Below are positions 56,054-64,000 of a stretch of DNA of 64,000 nt, piece by piece; positions within the stretch are counted from its first letter, which is position 1, and each line of letters begins with the position of its first letter. The stretch lies in contig KL370840.1 of assembly GCA_000701945.1 (NCBI GenBank), positions 832,113 to 896,112 of the forward strand. Direction: 5' to 3'. The notes under the pieces are model-generated. The model was not told the DNA's origin. It did not search any database and worked only from the letters and a program-made list of their open reading frames with translations. A program made the translations under genes and the position numbers. This DNA is from Anaerotruncus sp. MC2020 (GTDB taxonomy: Bacteria > Bacillota > Clostridia > Oscillospirales > Ruminococcaceae).

Positions 56054-56809
56054 ATGAAAAACGATCATTACTTTGATAAAAAAACTGTTTCCCAAGAAGG
56101 ATATAAGCTGATTTGCCTGCCGTATGCCGGCGGAGGCGCATCGTACTTCAACGGACTTCAAAAGGCTATGTACGGAGGTATTGACGTAATAGCCGCACAG
56201 CTTCCCGGCAGAGAGAGCAGAATGGCAGAAAAGCCGCTGCACAGTTGCAGGGAGCTTGCCGCAGCAATAGCGGATGAGCTGTCGCCGTATCTGAAAAGCG
56301 GAAATTTTTCGGTGTTCGGTCACAGTATGGGCGGGATAATCGGCTATGAGCTTTCGTGTCAGCTTACGGAGAAGGGTCTGTGTCCCGATGTCTGCTTCAT
56401 TTCCTCGACTGCGATAGAGGAACAGGTGACCCAGCCACCATCTCTTGAGCTTGACGATGACGCATTCCTTGAGAGAGTGGCTTTTTTCGGCGGCATCGAC
56501 AAGGACAGTGAGATACTGAAATATCCCGAATTCAAGTCTGTCTATCTTAATATTCTCAGAGCGGATTTTACCGTCGTTGAAAGCTATGTCTGCGGAGGGA
56601 AATGTCTCCCTTGCCCTATAGCGGCGCTTTGCGGCGACAGCGACCCGAGTGAAACGCTGGATAATATGAGAAAATGGGAAGGATACACTTCTTCGCAGGT
56701 GATATACCGGCAGTTTTGCGGCGATCACTTCTACATTGAGCACTCTCTCGATGAGCTTTGCGGATTTTTGACCAAAACGATCCGCAGCGCAAGGCAAAAA
56801 CGATCTTAA
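56054..56809 (+). CDS. Type II thioesterase (GrsT/YbtT-like)
   Basis: A 251-residue editing thioesterase that removes wrong acyl groups from NRPS carriers. LICLPYAGGGASYF, AAQLPGRESR, VFGHSMGG (nucleophile Ser), and DHFYIEH (His) are typical. The start is ATG 56054, with RBS ACGGAGAATAAT, 16 bases after the adenylation gene stop. A carrier-protein target is implied, yet none is encoded in the window. Confidence 0.9.
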   Translation: MKNDHYFDKKTVSQEGYKLICLPYAGGGASYFNGLQKAMYGGIDVIAAQLPGRESRMAEKPLHSCRELAAAIADELSPYLKSGNFSVFGHSMGGIIGYELSCQLTEKGLCPDVCFISSTAIEEQVTQPPSLELDDDAFLERVAFFGGIDKDSEILKYPEFKSVYLNILRADFTVVESYVCGGKCLPCPIAALCGDSDPSETLDNMRKWEGYTSSQVIYRQFCGDHFYIEHSLDELCGFLTKTIRSARQKRS

Positions 56810-56839
56810 ACAGTGCTTATATAATTTCGGAGGATAATA

Positions 56840-59800
56840 ATGGAAAAAGGACATACGATAACAGACATTCAGCTTGCGTACCTCGTGGGCAGAGACAAGG
56901 ATATGTATCTCGGAGGCAATTCCACACATTGCTATCTCGAATACGAGGGCAGTGCCGGACCGGAAGCGGTCGAGGAAGCCTTCAACAAGGTCATCAGAAG
57001 CCATACAGCTCTCAGATTGACCGTTCACAGGAACGGAACGCAGGAGGTGATAAACGACCCTCCGCGCTACAGGATCGTATGCGACGATCTGTCAATGCTT
57101 GATGATGTCGAAAAAACAGCGCATATAGAGGGATACAGAGCGTCTTATTCTCACAGGATACATGAGCTGGGGACATATCCTATGTTCAGCCTTCATGCCT
57201 TCTGCACGGCTAAGGATACATATGTTTATGCTTTTGAAGCCGACCTTATGATAATGGACAGATCGTCCTTTGAAATCGTTTTCAGCGAGCTTGAAAAGTG
57301 TATGGATGACCCATCATATGTTCCGGAACACAGAGGAAAAAGCTTCATAGATTACGCGGAAAGACGCGCGGCATTCAAAGAGGAACGTTGCGAGGAAGAC
57401 AGAAAGTACTGGGAGAACTACTTCTCACAGAACGGGATACCGCAGCCTTGCGATATCCCTCTCCACAGCAGCATCGGGACTGCCTCCGGGCATCGTTTCG
57501 TAAGCACTGAGTTATCCGTACCCGCAGCCGAGTGGGAAGGTGTAAAGGAGAAGCTGTACGACAGGCACATAGTTCCCTCGGTATTTCTGCTTGTTTGCTA
57601 TGCAAGGGCACTGTCAAGGTGGCAGAATGTACCGCATACCGCCGTGAATATGACCACTGCGCTGAGAAATGTCTGCGGAGAGATATACAGCGGAAATGTC
57701 GGCGACTTTACTGAGCTGATGATCATCGACATCGACTTTGAAAGGTACAGCGATATCTATGCGGCTGCAAAGGCTGTTCAGCGAACGATAGCTGAGCATT
57801 CCGAGCATCTTGGGTTCGGTGGGATCAGCGTGATAAAATACATCGCCGAAAAGCTCGAAAAGAACAGCACAGCTCTTTTTCCGTATGCCTTTACCTCGTC
57901 GATAGGCGGTGCCGAAAGCTGTATAGGCAGGAACGTCCTCGGAAAGAATGTTTATCGGATAACTCAGACTCCGCAGGTAATAACGGATTGTCAGGTGTCG
58001 GAAAGCGGCGGGGAGCTTCACATTTGCATAGACCACCCCGAGGGCGTTGCCATAGAGAGCGCCGTGAAAGGCATCGCGGAATATATGAGCCGCCTTCTGC
58101 TCGACGATGATACTTCCGCTTACTGCGAAAAGCAGATAAGGTATAACGAGACCGCAATACCGCTCACAGAAAAGACCATACAGCAGGCTTTCAAGGAGAC
58201 TGCCGCAAGGCTCCCTGAAAAGAATGCGGTGATATGCGGAGGCGAGAGCGTCACATTCTCTGAACTTGACCGTCTGTCGGACAGATACGCAGCTTATATA
58301 GCTGATTCGGTCGGCTGCGGAAGGAGAGTCGCTGTCGAGGCTTCAAGGACTATTGATACAGTAGCTGCGATACTGGGTGTGCTCAAAACAGGCGGATGCT
58401 ATATCCCTGTTGAACCGAAGTGGCCTTCGGAAAGGAAAAAGTACGTCCTTGAAGCAGGTGAAAGCTGCCTTTTTATTGACGGGAACACATCGCTCGAAGA
58501 ATACCCGTATGCCCCTTTTGAGATCGCAGGCAGCTTTGAGGACGAAGCTTATATCATCTTCACCTCGGGAAGTACAGGGAAGCCGAAGGGAGTTGTCATT
58601 ACTCAGCGCGGTGCGTGTAATACGGTATACGATATAAACCGTCGTTTCTCTGTGAGCGATAAAGACGTCCTTGCCGGTATATCCTCTTTCTGCTTTGATC
58701 TTTCTGTCTATGATCTTTTCGGGTGCTTCTCGACCGGCGGTACGCTCCTGCTTTGCGGTGATATGCAGAAAATGCCAGAGGAAGTCATAAGGTACAAGGC
58801 TACGATATGGAACACAGTGCCAGCGATAATGGGCATATTCCTCGGCAGGGCAGATAAGAGATGCTCCCTCAGAACGATACTCCTAAGCGGCGACTGGATA
58901 CCGCTCGATATGAAGGAAAAAATAACCGAAATGCTCCCAAATGCTGATATGATAAGTCTCGGAGGAGCTACAGAAGGCTCAGTATGGTCGATATACTACC
59001 CCGTTAAGGAAGTGCGCCCCGAGTGGAAAAGCATTCCCTACGGCTATCCGCTGTCCAATCAGACTATGTGGATACTCGGGTACGACGATGAGATATGCCC
59101 CATAGGAGTCGAAGGAGAGATATGCATTGGCGGAATGGGCGTTGCTGTAGAGTATGCAGGCGCTCCCGAAAAGACTAAGGAGCAGTTTTTTATTCACGAC
59201 AAGCTCGGTAAGCTGTATCGAACGGGTGACTACGGTGTGTTCACGGACGACGGTTACATCGTATTTCTCGGACGCCGCGACCAGCAGATAAAGCTGCACG
59301 GATACCGGATAGAGCTTGGCGAGATAGAGTCCGTTATAACTGCGAGCGAAAAAGTGGCAAAGGCAGCTGTGAGAGTTGTAAATTCGGGAAACGGAACATC
59401 ACATCTCCTTGCATATGCCGTCCCCGAAATGTCAGGCGAGATCACCGTCTCCGACAAGCTGTATGGCAGTGCGGCAGAAGCGGCATCGCAGGCGGCAGAA
59501 GCGATCCCCGTGAACTTCGATGCTGCGCGGTTCACAGAGGTGATGAAGCTGTATGAGGATACAGCAGCAGCGCTTATTGCAAATGAATTTGCATGTCTCG
59601 GCGTGCTCTCGTGCGAAGGTACCGATGTATCTGCGGATAAGCTGATCGGGGAGGGACATATAGCCGAGAAGTACCGGAAGCTCATAGAACAGTGGATATC
59701 GGTCATGCTGCGGAAAGGCTATATGTATACCGATGCCGCAGGAAATGTAAGAAGCGCGAAAAAATGCAGATATACTGCTCCCGAGGATATCCTTGCACCG

Positions 59801-60532
59801 GTATACGCTCTTGACAGCCGCAGCGATATGAGGAATTACAAAGAGTTCTTCATCGGTACGGGACTTCGCATAAGTGAGCTTCTTACCGACAAGGTAAACG
59901 CACTTGAAGTGATGTTCTCCGACGGCAGCCCTGCCTTTATGGAGAATATGTACCAAAACAGCATCTCGGCGAGGTATATGAACAATATCCTTGCGGAAGC
60001 CGTGTGCCGATATGCCAAGGCGAAAAAAACGGGCACAATAAGAATACTTGAAGCAGGCGCAGGTGTCGGAGGAACTACCTATGACACGCTGAGAAAGCTG
60101 TCCGCGCTTGAAGGTGTTGATATCGAATACCACTATACCGACCTTTCTGACTTCTTCTTCGGGATCTGCAAGGATAAATTCGGCGGATACGACTGTATGA
60201 GATACAGTATTTACGATCTTGATGTCCACCCCGAAATACAGGGATTTACTGCTGGAAGCTTTGACATCGTCATATGCGCCAACTGCCTGCATGACGCCGC
60301 TTTCATCGACAGGGCTGTAGGTGACCTGAGGACACTTCTTAAAAACGACGGTATGCTTGCCGTGCTGGAGCTTACCTCAAATCTCGTGCAGTACAAGACT
60401 ACCATAGGATTTGTGGGAGGCTTCCTCGGTTACAAGGACGATCGTCTCGGCGTGAACGAGATACTTCTCTCGGAGACACAGTGGAAGGAGGCTGCGCTGA
60501 GAAACGGCTTCTCGCCCTTCTTTATAAGATAG
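56840..60532 (+). CDS. NRPS: heterocyclisation-adenylation(Cys)-methyltransferase, truncated
   Basis: A 1230-residue synthetase. A heterocyclisation (Cy) domain (1-430) has TDIQLAYLVGR at 8-18 and the Cy-specific DxxxxD as DLMIMD (135-140), so it both condenses and forms a thiazoline. The adenylation domain (about 440-860) has IIFTSGSTGKPKG; pocket segments CFDLSVYDLF, TIWNTVP, LLSGDW and SLGGATEGSVW match the cysteine code DLYN-L-S. A methyltransferase-like domain (about 890-1230, EAGAGVGGTT at 1071-1080) is inserted as in PchE/PchF. It ends at NGFSPFFIR. The A10 segment, carrier and release domain are missing, so it cannot hold its cysteine. RBS TTCGGAGGATAATA. Confidence 0.85.
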   Translation: MEKGHTITDIQLAYLVGRDKDMYLGGNSTHCYLEYEGSAGPEAVEEAFNKVIRSHTALRLTVHRNGTQEVINDPPRYRIVCDDLSMLDDVEKTAHIEGYRASYSHRIHELGTYPMFSLHAFCTAKDTYVYAFEADLMIMDRSSFEIVFSELEKCMDDPSYVPEHRGKSFIDYAERRAAFKEERCEEDRKYWENYFSQNGIPQPCDIPLHSSIGTASGHRFVSTELSVPAAEWEGVKEKLYDRHIVPSVFLLVCYARALSRWQNVPHTAVNMTTALRNVCGEIYSGNVGDFTELMIIDIDFERYSDIYAAAKAVQRTIAEHSEHLGFGGISVIKYIAEKLEKNSTALFPYAFTSSIGGAESCIGRNVLGKNVYRITQTPQVITDCQVSESGGELHICIDHPEGVAIESAVKGIAEYMSRLLLDDDTSAYCEKQIRYNETAIPLTEKTIQQAFKETAARLPEKNAVICGGESVTFSELDRLSDRYAAYIADSVGCGRRVAVEASRTIDTVAAILGVLKTGGCYIPVEPKWPSERKKYVLEAGESCLFIDGNTSLEEYPYAPFEIAGSFEDEAYIIFTSGSTGKPKGVVITQRGACNTVYDINRRFSVSDKDVLAGISSFCFDLSVYDLFGCFSTGGTLLLCGDMQKMPEEVIRYKATIWNTVPAIMGIFLGRADKRCSLRTILLSGDWIPLDMKEKITEMLPNADMISLGGATEGSVWSIYYPVKEVRPEWKSIPYGYPLSNQTMWILGYDDEICPIGVEGEICIGGMGVAVEYAGAPEKTKEQFFIHDKLGKLYRTGDYGVFTDDGYIVFLGRRDQQIKLHGYRIELGEIESVITASEKVAKAAVRVVNSGNGTSHLLAYAVPEMSGEITVSDKLYGSAAEAASQAAEAIPVNFDAARFTEVMKLYEDTAAALIANEFACLGVLSCEGTDVSADKLIGEGHIAEKYRKLIEQWISVMLRKGYMYTDAAGNVRSAKKCRYTAPEDILAPVYALDSRSDMRNYKEFFIGTGLRISELLTDKVNALEVMFSDGSPAFMENMYQNSISARYMNNILAEAVCRYAKAKKTGTIRILEAGAGVGGTTYDTLRKLSALEGVDIEYHYTDLSDFFFGICKDKFGGYDCMRYSIYDLDVHPEIQGFTAGSFDIVICANCLHDAAFIDRAVGDLRTLLKNDGMLAVLELTSNLVQYKTTIGFVGGFLGYKDDRLGVNEILLSETQWKEAALRNGFSPFFIR

Positions 60533-60762
60533 GCTTCCTCAACCTTTCTGATGGTATCAAGCTCGAACTTGTCCTTGATCTCATTGAATCGTGTCTCTGC
60601 CTTCTCGTTTGCGAGTTCTTCCGCTCTCTTCTCAACGTTCTTGTCGTTGAACGCTTCAATACGTTCGATTTCATCGAGATCGCAGGTTCCGTATTCCTTC
60701 AGGTTATCCCTGTCCTTCTGATAAGCCCAAGGGGCGTTGAAGTAACTAGATACTGTTCCCAT
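60430..60762 (-). pseudogene. Small helical element protein, 3' end fused to NRPS end
   Basis: The ATG at 60762 (RBS GGGGAGGTTATAAAA) opens MGTVSSYFNAPWAYQKDRD, followed by a charged coiled segment (KRAEELANEKAETRFNEIKD). At about 60532 the frame enters sequence antisense to the NRPS tail and stops at 60430. The last 33 residues are therefore not its own. Function unknown; similar small proteins occur in mobile elements, to my recollection. Confidence 0.55.
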
Positions 60763-60861
60763 TTTTATAACCTCCCCAAAAAAAAATCTTGTGAGTTTTT
60801 TCCTCACAAGATCATTGTATCAAATATCGAAAATCGAATAAATTGTAAATCCCCTTATTTT

Positions 60862-62619
60862 TTATAGGATCAATTTTTTTAGTCCCAACCTATTTATGCG
60901 CTCCTTTTCTTCATCTGAGTATATCAAACCGAACTTTTTGTAGAAAAACTTTTTCTCTGCTTTGTCATATTTAAAACTTAAATAACACGTCCGATAACTG
61001 TCGTCACGATTATACATTATAAATGTATGCGTGACAGTTTCGTATGTACTATTCTTTGCGATAGCATTTGCAACCTGTTCTGCAAGCTCGTTAATGTAAG
61101 CATTGACCACTTCACCATAGGTTGATTTTAATTCTCTGAACATATCGTATATATTCTGAGGATCATCAGGCAGCACAAATCGTTCAATAGCAAAACCATA
61201 ACTATCAAGATGATGAGCAAGCCATAATCGAAAGAAAAAATCCCCCTCGGCAGCAATTTTGGTATTAGTATGAGCAACGCCAATCATATGAGCGATATAT
61301 GCGTTGGCTTGTTTTAGTTCATTCAGATTACGATACCCATACAAATACTCTTTGATCTTAAATGTCAGGAGTTCGGCCTTATTCTTTTCAACTATGAGTT
61401 CGTGAGCTTCGTAATTGATACTGAATCTCGTTTCAACTCTCCTGATCCAGATATGCACAAGTATGGAGTCAACCTCATCTTCTTGCTTTTTGAGTGCTGA
61501 CATCAAGGTAGTTCCTTTAGCATTGTATCCGTAGTAGTCATTGCGTACCAATAACTTATCATTATTCTTTTTAATATATACTATCTCTTGGATAACTGAC
61601 ACAAATAATGCTACATAAACCTCTTCTGAAAAATCTTTTCCTTTTTCTTTCGATATCATATTCAATACAGTCTGAACGTGGTCAAAGGCGTACTTATAAT
61701 GGCGATAGTCCTCCGGGGGTATTTCTTTACAATAAGAGATCAGATCAAACACATTTTTTATTTCCTCTGGCTTATTTTTACAATCAATATATTTTTTTAG
61801 TATACTAACATTCGGAGTTTTCAACGTTTTAAATTCAAATTTTCTGAATAGATCGGTATATTCAGCGTTCGGACATATATCTATATCAACAAATTCAGCA
61901 GACTTGATACGATCGGTTTCGTTGCACAGCTTTTTGTGAGTAAGTAAGATATTAAAAAATGTTTTCATAACGCCTTCCGTAGACATTTTTAGATTCCGCT
62001 CGTTGACGTCAAGCTTATTTAAAACCCTTTCAAGTACCCCGTTTATTCTTTGAAGCTCCTTTAATGAACTCTCCATATCCGCTAACGCCATATTTGAAAA
62101 AACATAGTCAAACTGTCTCGACGAAAGATACTGCCAGTACGAATCAATATCTTCAATTATTCTTATGCGTTCATCTGCATCAGGAACGATAGACTTTATG
62201 TCATCAAAGAGCTGCTCAAATACGTCTCCGTATTTGCTGCCGTCTGCATAGTAAGTCTTGATATTAGCCAACCTCGGCTTTGCAATAATATCTATAATGT
62301 GTACTCTGGTATTAGCCTCAGGATAATAATTGTTAACATATTTAGGCAAACCGTCTTTTTCAATATGGAAAAGCTCCTTTAGTAATTTCAGCGCATCAAA
62401 TCTTTCTGAAGCCGATACTTCCGCCATACCCTCAATATCAAAACCCAAATGCTTTTTCAGCTTATTTATCAAACCTGAACCCTGTTTATTTTTTAACTTA
62501 AATGATATATCAGCGTATGAAAATGGAGTATCGCTCTCATCATATATTTCTTTGGAAAGATCATTTAACGTTAACTTGGACTCGTTTATCAGTTGAGCGT
62601 CAATATCATATTTTCCCAT
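60862..62619 (-). CDS. Large protein of unknown function
   Basis: A 585-residue soluble protein, mainly alpha-helical and charged (KLKNKQGSGLINKLKKHLGF, ERVLNKLDVNERNLKMSTEG, EEVYVALFVSVIQEIVYI), with no signal peptide or membrane segment. The C-terminus turns beta-rich (HTFIMYNRDDSYRTCYLSF). No nuclease, ATPase or helicase motif was found. The ATG at 62619 follows GAGGTGAGAGTT. Size, AT-richness and isolation near element junctions would suit a single-gene defence system, but that is speculation. Confidence 0.6.
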   Translation of the reverse strand: MGKYDIDAQLINESKLTLNDLSKEIYDESDTPFSYADISFKLKNKQGSGLINKLKKHLGFDIEGMAEVSASERFDALKLLKELFHIEKDGLPKYVNNYYPEANTRVHIIDIIAKPRLANIKTYYADGSKYGDVFEQLFDDIKSIVPDADERIRIIEDIDSYWQYLSSRQFDYVFSNMALADMESSLKELQRINGVLERVLNKLDVNERNLKMSTEGVMKTFFNILLTHKKLCNETDRIKSAEFVDIDICPNAEYTDLFRKFEFKTLKTPNVSILKKYIDCKNKPEEIKNVFDLISYCKEIPPEDYRHYKYAFDHVQTVLNMISKEKGKDFSEEVYVALFVSVIQEIVYIKKNNDKLLVRNDYYGYNAKGTTLMSALKKQEDEVDSILVHIWIRRVETRFSINYEAHELIVEKNKAELLTFKIKEYLYGYRNLNELKQANAYIAHMIGVAHTNTKIAAEGDFFFRLWLAHHLDSYGFAIERFVLPDDPQNIYDMFRELKSTYGEVVNAYINELAEQVANAIAKNSTYETVTHTFIMYNRDDSYRTCYLSFKYDKAEKKFFYKKFGLIYSDEEKERINRLGLKKLIL

Positions 62620-62659
62620 AACTCTCACCTCAGAACCAATAATAATTTAAGTCATAACT

Positions 62660-62703
62660 TAATCGGATAGTTATTTAAGAAAAATAACTATCATATCCGA
62701 TTA
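62660..62703. repeat. Interrupted palindrome upstream of the 62619 gene
   Basis: Outer arms TAATCGGAT (62660-62668) / ATCCGATTA (62695-62703), inner arms AGTTATTT (62669-62676) / AAATAACT (62682-62689). It is 40 bases upstream of the start codon and may be an operator or RNA hairpin. Confidence 0.55.
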
Positions 62704-62728
62704 CGCATTTTCACAAAGCTAAAAATCA

Positions 62729-62763
62729 AAAAGTATCAAAAATGCTTTGTTTTTGATACTTTT
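62729..62763 (-). terminator. Terminator of the SRAP gene
   Basis: AAAAGTATCAAAAA paired with TTTTTGATACTTTT; T-rich tail on the minus strand. Confidence 0.7.
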
Positions 62764-62868
62764 CATTTTTCAAGCATCTGTTTTTCCGTAATCGATACTA
62801 ATGATTATTGATTTTTACTATAAAATTATAATTCACTCATTAGAATTATTTCTTTTCCTTAACTTAAA

Positions 62869-63519
62869 TTATCCAGTCGCTGCTTCCATAATCACATCAG
62901 TCAACGCTCTCTCAGTGATGCCGCTGGGGCTTGCGTCAGGACGTACCCATTCACGAACATCTTCTTGTTTCAACATCAGTGGCATCCGGTCGTGGATGCT
63001 CCTGACAGGTTCCACAGACTCTCGGGTAATCACTGAGAACATAGGAATCTGCTTTCCGTTATGTTCCTCAAACCGGTACAATCCTGCGAGAAAAGTGATC
63101 TCAGCTCCTGTCGGTTGAATTATAAAGCGGGTCTTTTTTATATCACGCTGCTGGCGACTGTTGTATCCCTCGTCAGTAGGGAGAACGCCCCACTCATAGT
63201 ACCAGGAAGCAGGTATCACACATCGGCGAGTATGCCATGACTCTCGCCATAGGCTCTTTTGGTCGGCTGTCTCGATACGACAGTTGATGATATGCTTGGA
63301 GGAAGCTTCGCTAGTGAATCCCCAAACCATCGGAAAGACACCCATGTTACCGCTTCGGCCTGAAGCTATTACAGCAGCAACATCGGTCGGCCTGATGTCG
63401 ACGGTCATAGCTACGCTGCGGGACATCGTCAACATGATCTCATTCGCCAGAGGTGACTTCTGTGCTCTGGTGATATAGTTTTCGAGCGACTTATAATCTG
63501 CATAGAACCAGGTACACAC
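62869..63519 (-). CDS. SRAP domain protein (YedK/HMCES family)
   Basis: A 216-residue abasic-site sensor that crosslinks single-stranded DNA through its N-terminal Cys. The GTG at 63519 is chosen because TTGGAGGTGTCTGCC precedes it and it puts the catalytic Cys at position 2 (MCTWFYADY). An upstream in-frame start would hide it. RPTDVAAVI, MVWGF, INCRIETA, CVIPASWYYEW (active Glu) and IHDRMPLML (His) are all present. It acts in SOS-type repair or on abasic sites. Confidence 0.9.
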   Translation of the reverse strand: MCTWFYADYKSLENYITRAQKSPLANEIMLTMSRSVAMTVDIRPTDVAAVIASGRSGNMGVFPMVWGFTSEASSKHIINCRIETADQKSLWRESWHTRRCVIPASWYYEWGVLPTDEGYNSRQQRDIKKTRFIIQPTGAEITFLAGLYRFEEHNGKQIPMFSVITRESVEPVRSIHDRMPLMLKQEDVREWVRPDASPSGITERALTDVIMEAATG

Positions 63520-63593
63520 GGCAGACACCTCCAACTGTAGTTGCCATTATTATAGCACAGCTACTAGGAAAAGTAAAGCATATATGTAACGAA

Positions 63594-63615
63594 ATGCCTC
63601 CCGTATGGGAGGCAT
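63594..63615 (-). terminator. Terminator of the dockerin gene
   Basis: Perfect 9-bp stem ATGCCTCCC / GGGAGGCAT with a 4-base loop, 14 bases past the stop. A half copy lies at 29344. Confidence 0.7.
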
Positions 63616-63628
63616 CTCATTATTAACG

Positions 63629-64000
63629 TTATGATTCTTTAGGTTTTGCAAATTCCTTGAGAGTTGGAACTTCTCCCGTCGCCGTAGAGATGAGTGCGTA
63701 GTATGCAAGAACTGTTGAAGCATCCTTTGCATCGACCTTGCCGTCGCCGTTGACGTCAGCGACCGACTTCTCAGTGTCGGAAAGACCGCTTCCGCCTTCT
63801 GTTGAAGCCGCCGCGTATGCAACAAGAATTTTTGAAGCGTCTTTCGCATCGACCTTGCCGTCGGCGTTTACGTCGCCGAGATTGCCGTTCGGTGTTGTCG
63901 TAGTCGCGGGAGTATCAGTTGTTGTTGCGGTTGTGGTTGTAGCGGAAGTTGTAGTCGTTGTAGGCTGAGTTGTAGTGGTAGTAGTTGCAGAAGTCGTAGT
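63629..64000 (-). CDS. Dockerin-bearing secreted protein, C-terminal part
   Basis: The last 123 residues of a gene that continues beyond the window. A Thr-rich linker (runs of TTTT, then PNGNLGDVN) leads into a type I dockerin with two Ca2+ loops (GDVNADGKVDAKDASKIL and DVNGDGKVDAKDASTVL) and the tail PTLKEFAKPKES. The dockerin is closest in pattern to that of the 3989 protein. The catalytic module lies outside the window. Confidence 0.88.
   Translation of the reverse strand, partial: TTTSATTTTTTQPTTTTTSATTTTATTTDTPATTTTPNGNLGDVNADGKVDAKDASKILVAYAAASTEGGSGLSDTEKSVADVNGDGKVDAKDASTVLAYYALISTATGEVPTLKEFAKPKES

Noticed and set aside
56015..57028. Long minus-strand ORF over the thioesterase and NRPS start
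   Set aside because: It overlaps two strongly supported genes with good RBSs and has no domain of its own.

Overview
The window looks like a chromosomal stretch of a cellulolytic Ruminococcus-type Firmicute (Oscillospiraceae). The main evidence is five separate loci encoding type I dockerins (GH5-dockerin, two LRR-dockerin proteins, a dockerin relic and a Thr-rich dockerin protein cut by the window end), together with AGGAGG-type ribosome binding sites, frequent GTG/TTG starts and TTGACA/TATAAT promoters. No rRNA gene and no complete tRNA gene is present; one 3' fragment of tRNA-Trp was found.

Region 1 (1-13 kb) is mixed housekeeping and surface genes: two Na+-dependent transporters, a damaged GH5 cellulase, a truncated amidase, LRR-dockerin and LRR relics, a zinc-ribbon membrane protein, an esterase lipoprotein, a GNAT enzyme, a truncated PhzF protein and a Fic AMPylase. 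Region 2 (12.7-42 kb) is an accessory zone: two membrane diguanylate-cyclase-type proteins, a relaxase/MobC pair, a SUKH fragment, a decayed DISARM core (drmA/drmB), crcB, IS3 and TnpV relics, hipA/hipB-like genes and a YhcG nuclease. Two diverged ~520-bp copies of one module (22.5-23.0 and 38.0-38.5 kb), att-like direct repeats and tRNA-Trp 3' pieces suggest several past integrations.

Region 3 (42.6-60.5 kb) is the most interesting. A TetR gene with two clear operators lies upstream of a pair of half-size ABC transporters of the YbtP/YbtQ type. A divergent ten-gene operon encodes an LCM-type methyltransferase, an ATC-hydrolase-like protein, an alpha/beta hydrolase, an MptD-type ECF S component, an HMA metal-binding protein, two further methyltransferases, a ZIP metal transporter and two membrane proteins. 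A second operon encodes a stand-alone adenylation protein, a type II thioesterase and a Cy-A-MT nonribosomal peptide synthetase whose adenylation pocket reads as cysteine-type. Together these look like biosynthesis, export or uptake, and metal handling for a thiazoline-type metallophore. The synthetase ends abruptly after its methyltransferase-like domain with no carrier domain, at a junction with a foreign gene end.

Region 4 (60.5-64 kb) holds a 585-residue protein of unknown function, an SRAP-domain protein and the start of another dockerin gene. Across the whole window at least a dozen genes are broken by clean internal deletions or fusions to unrelated gene ends. This is either real genome decay and recombination or a mark of misassembly, and it limits how far any of these loci should be read as functional.
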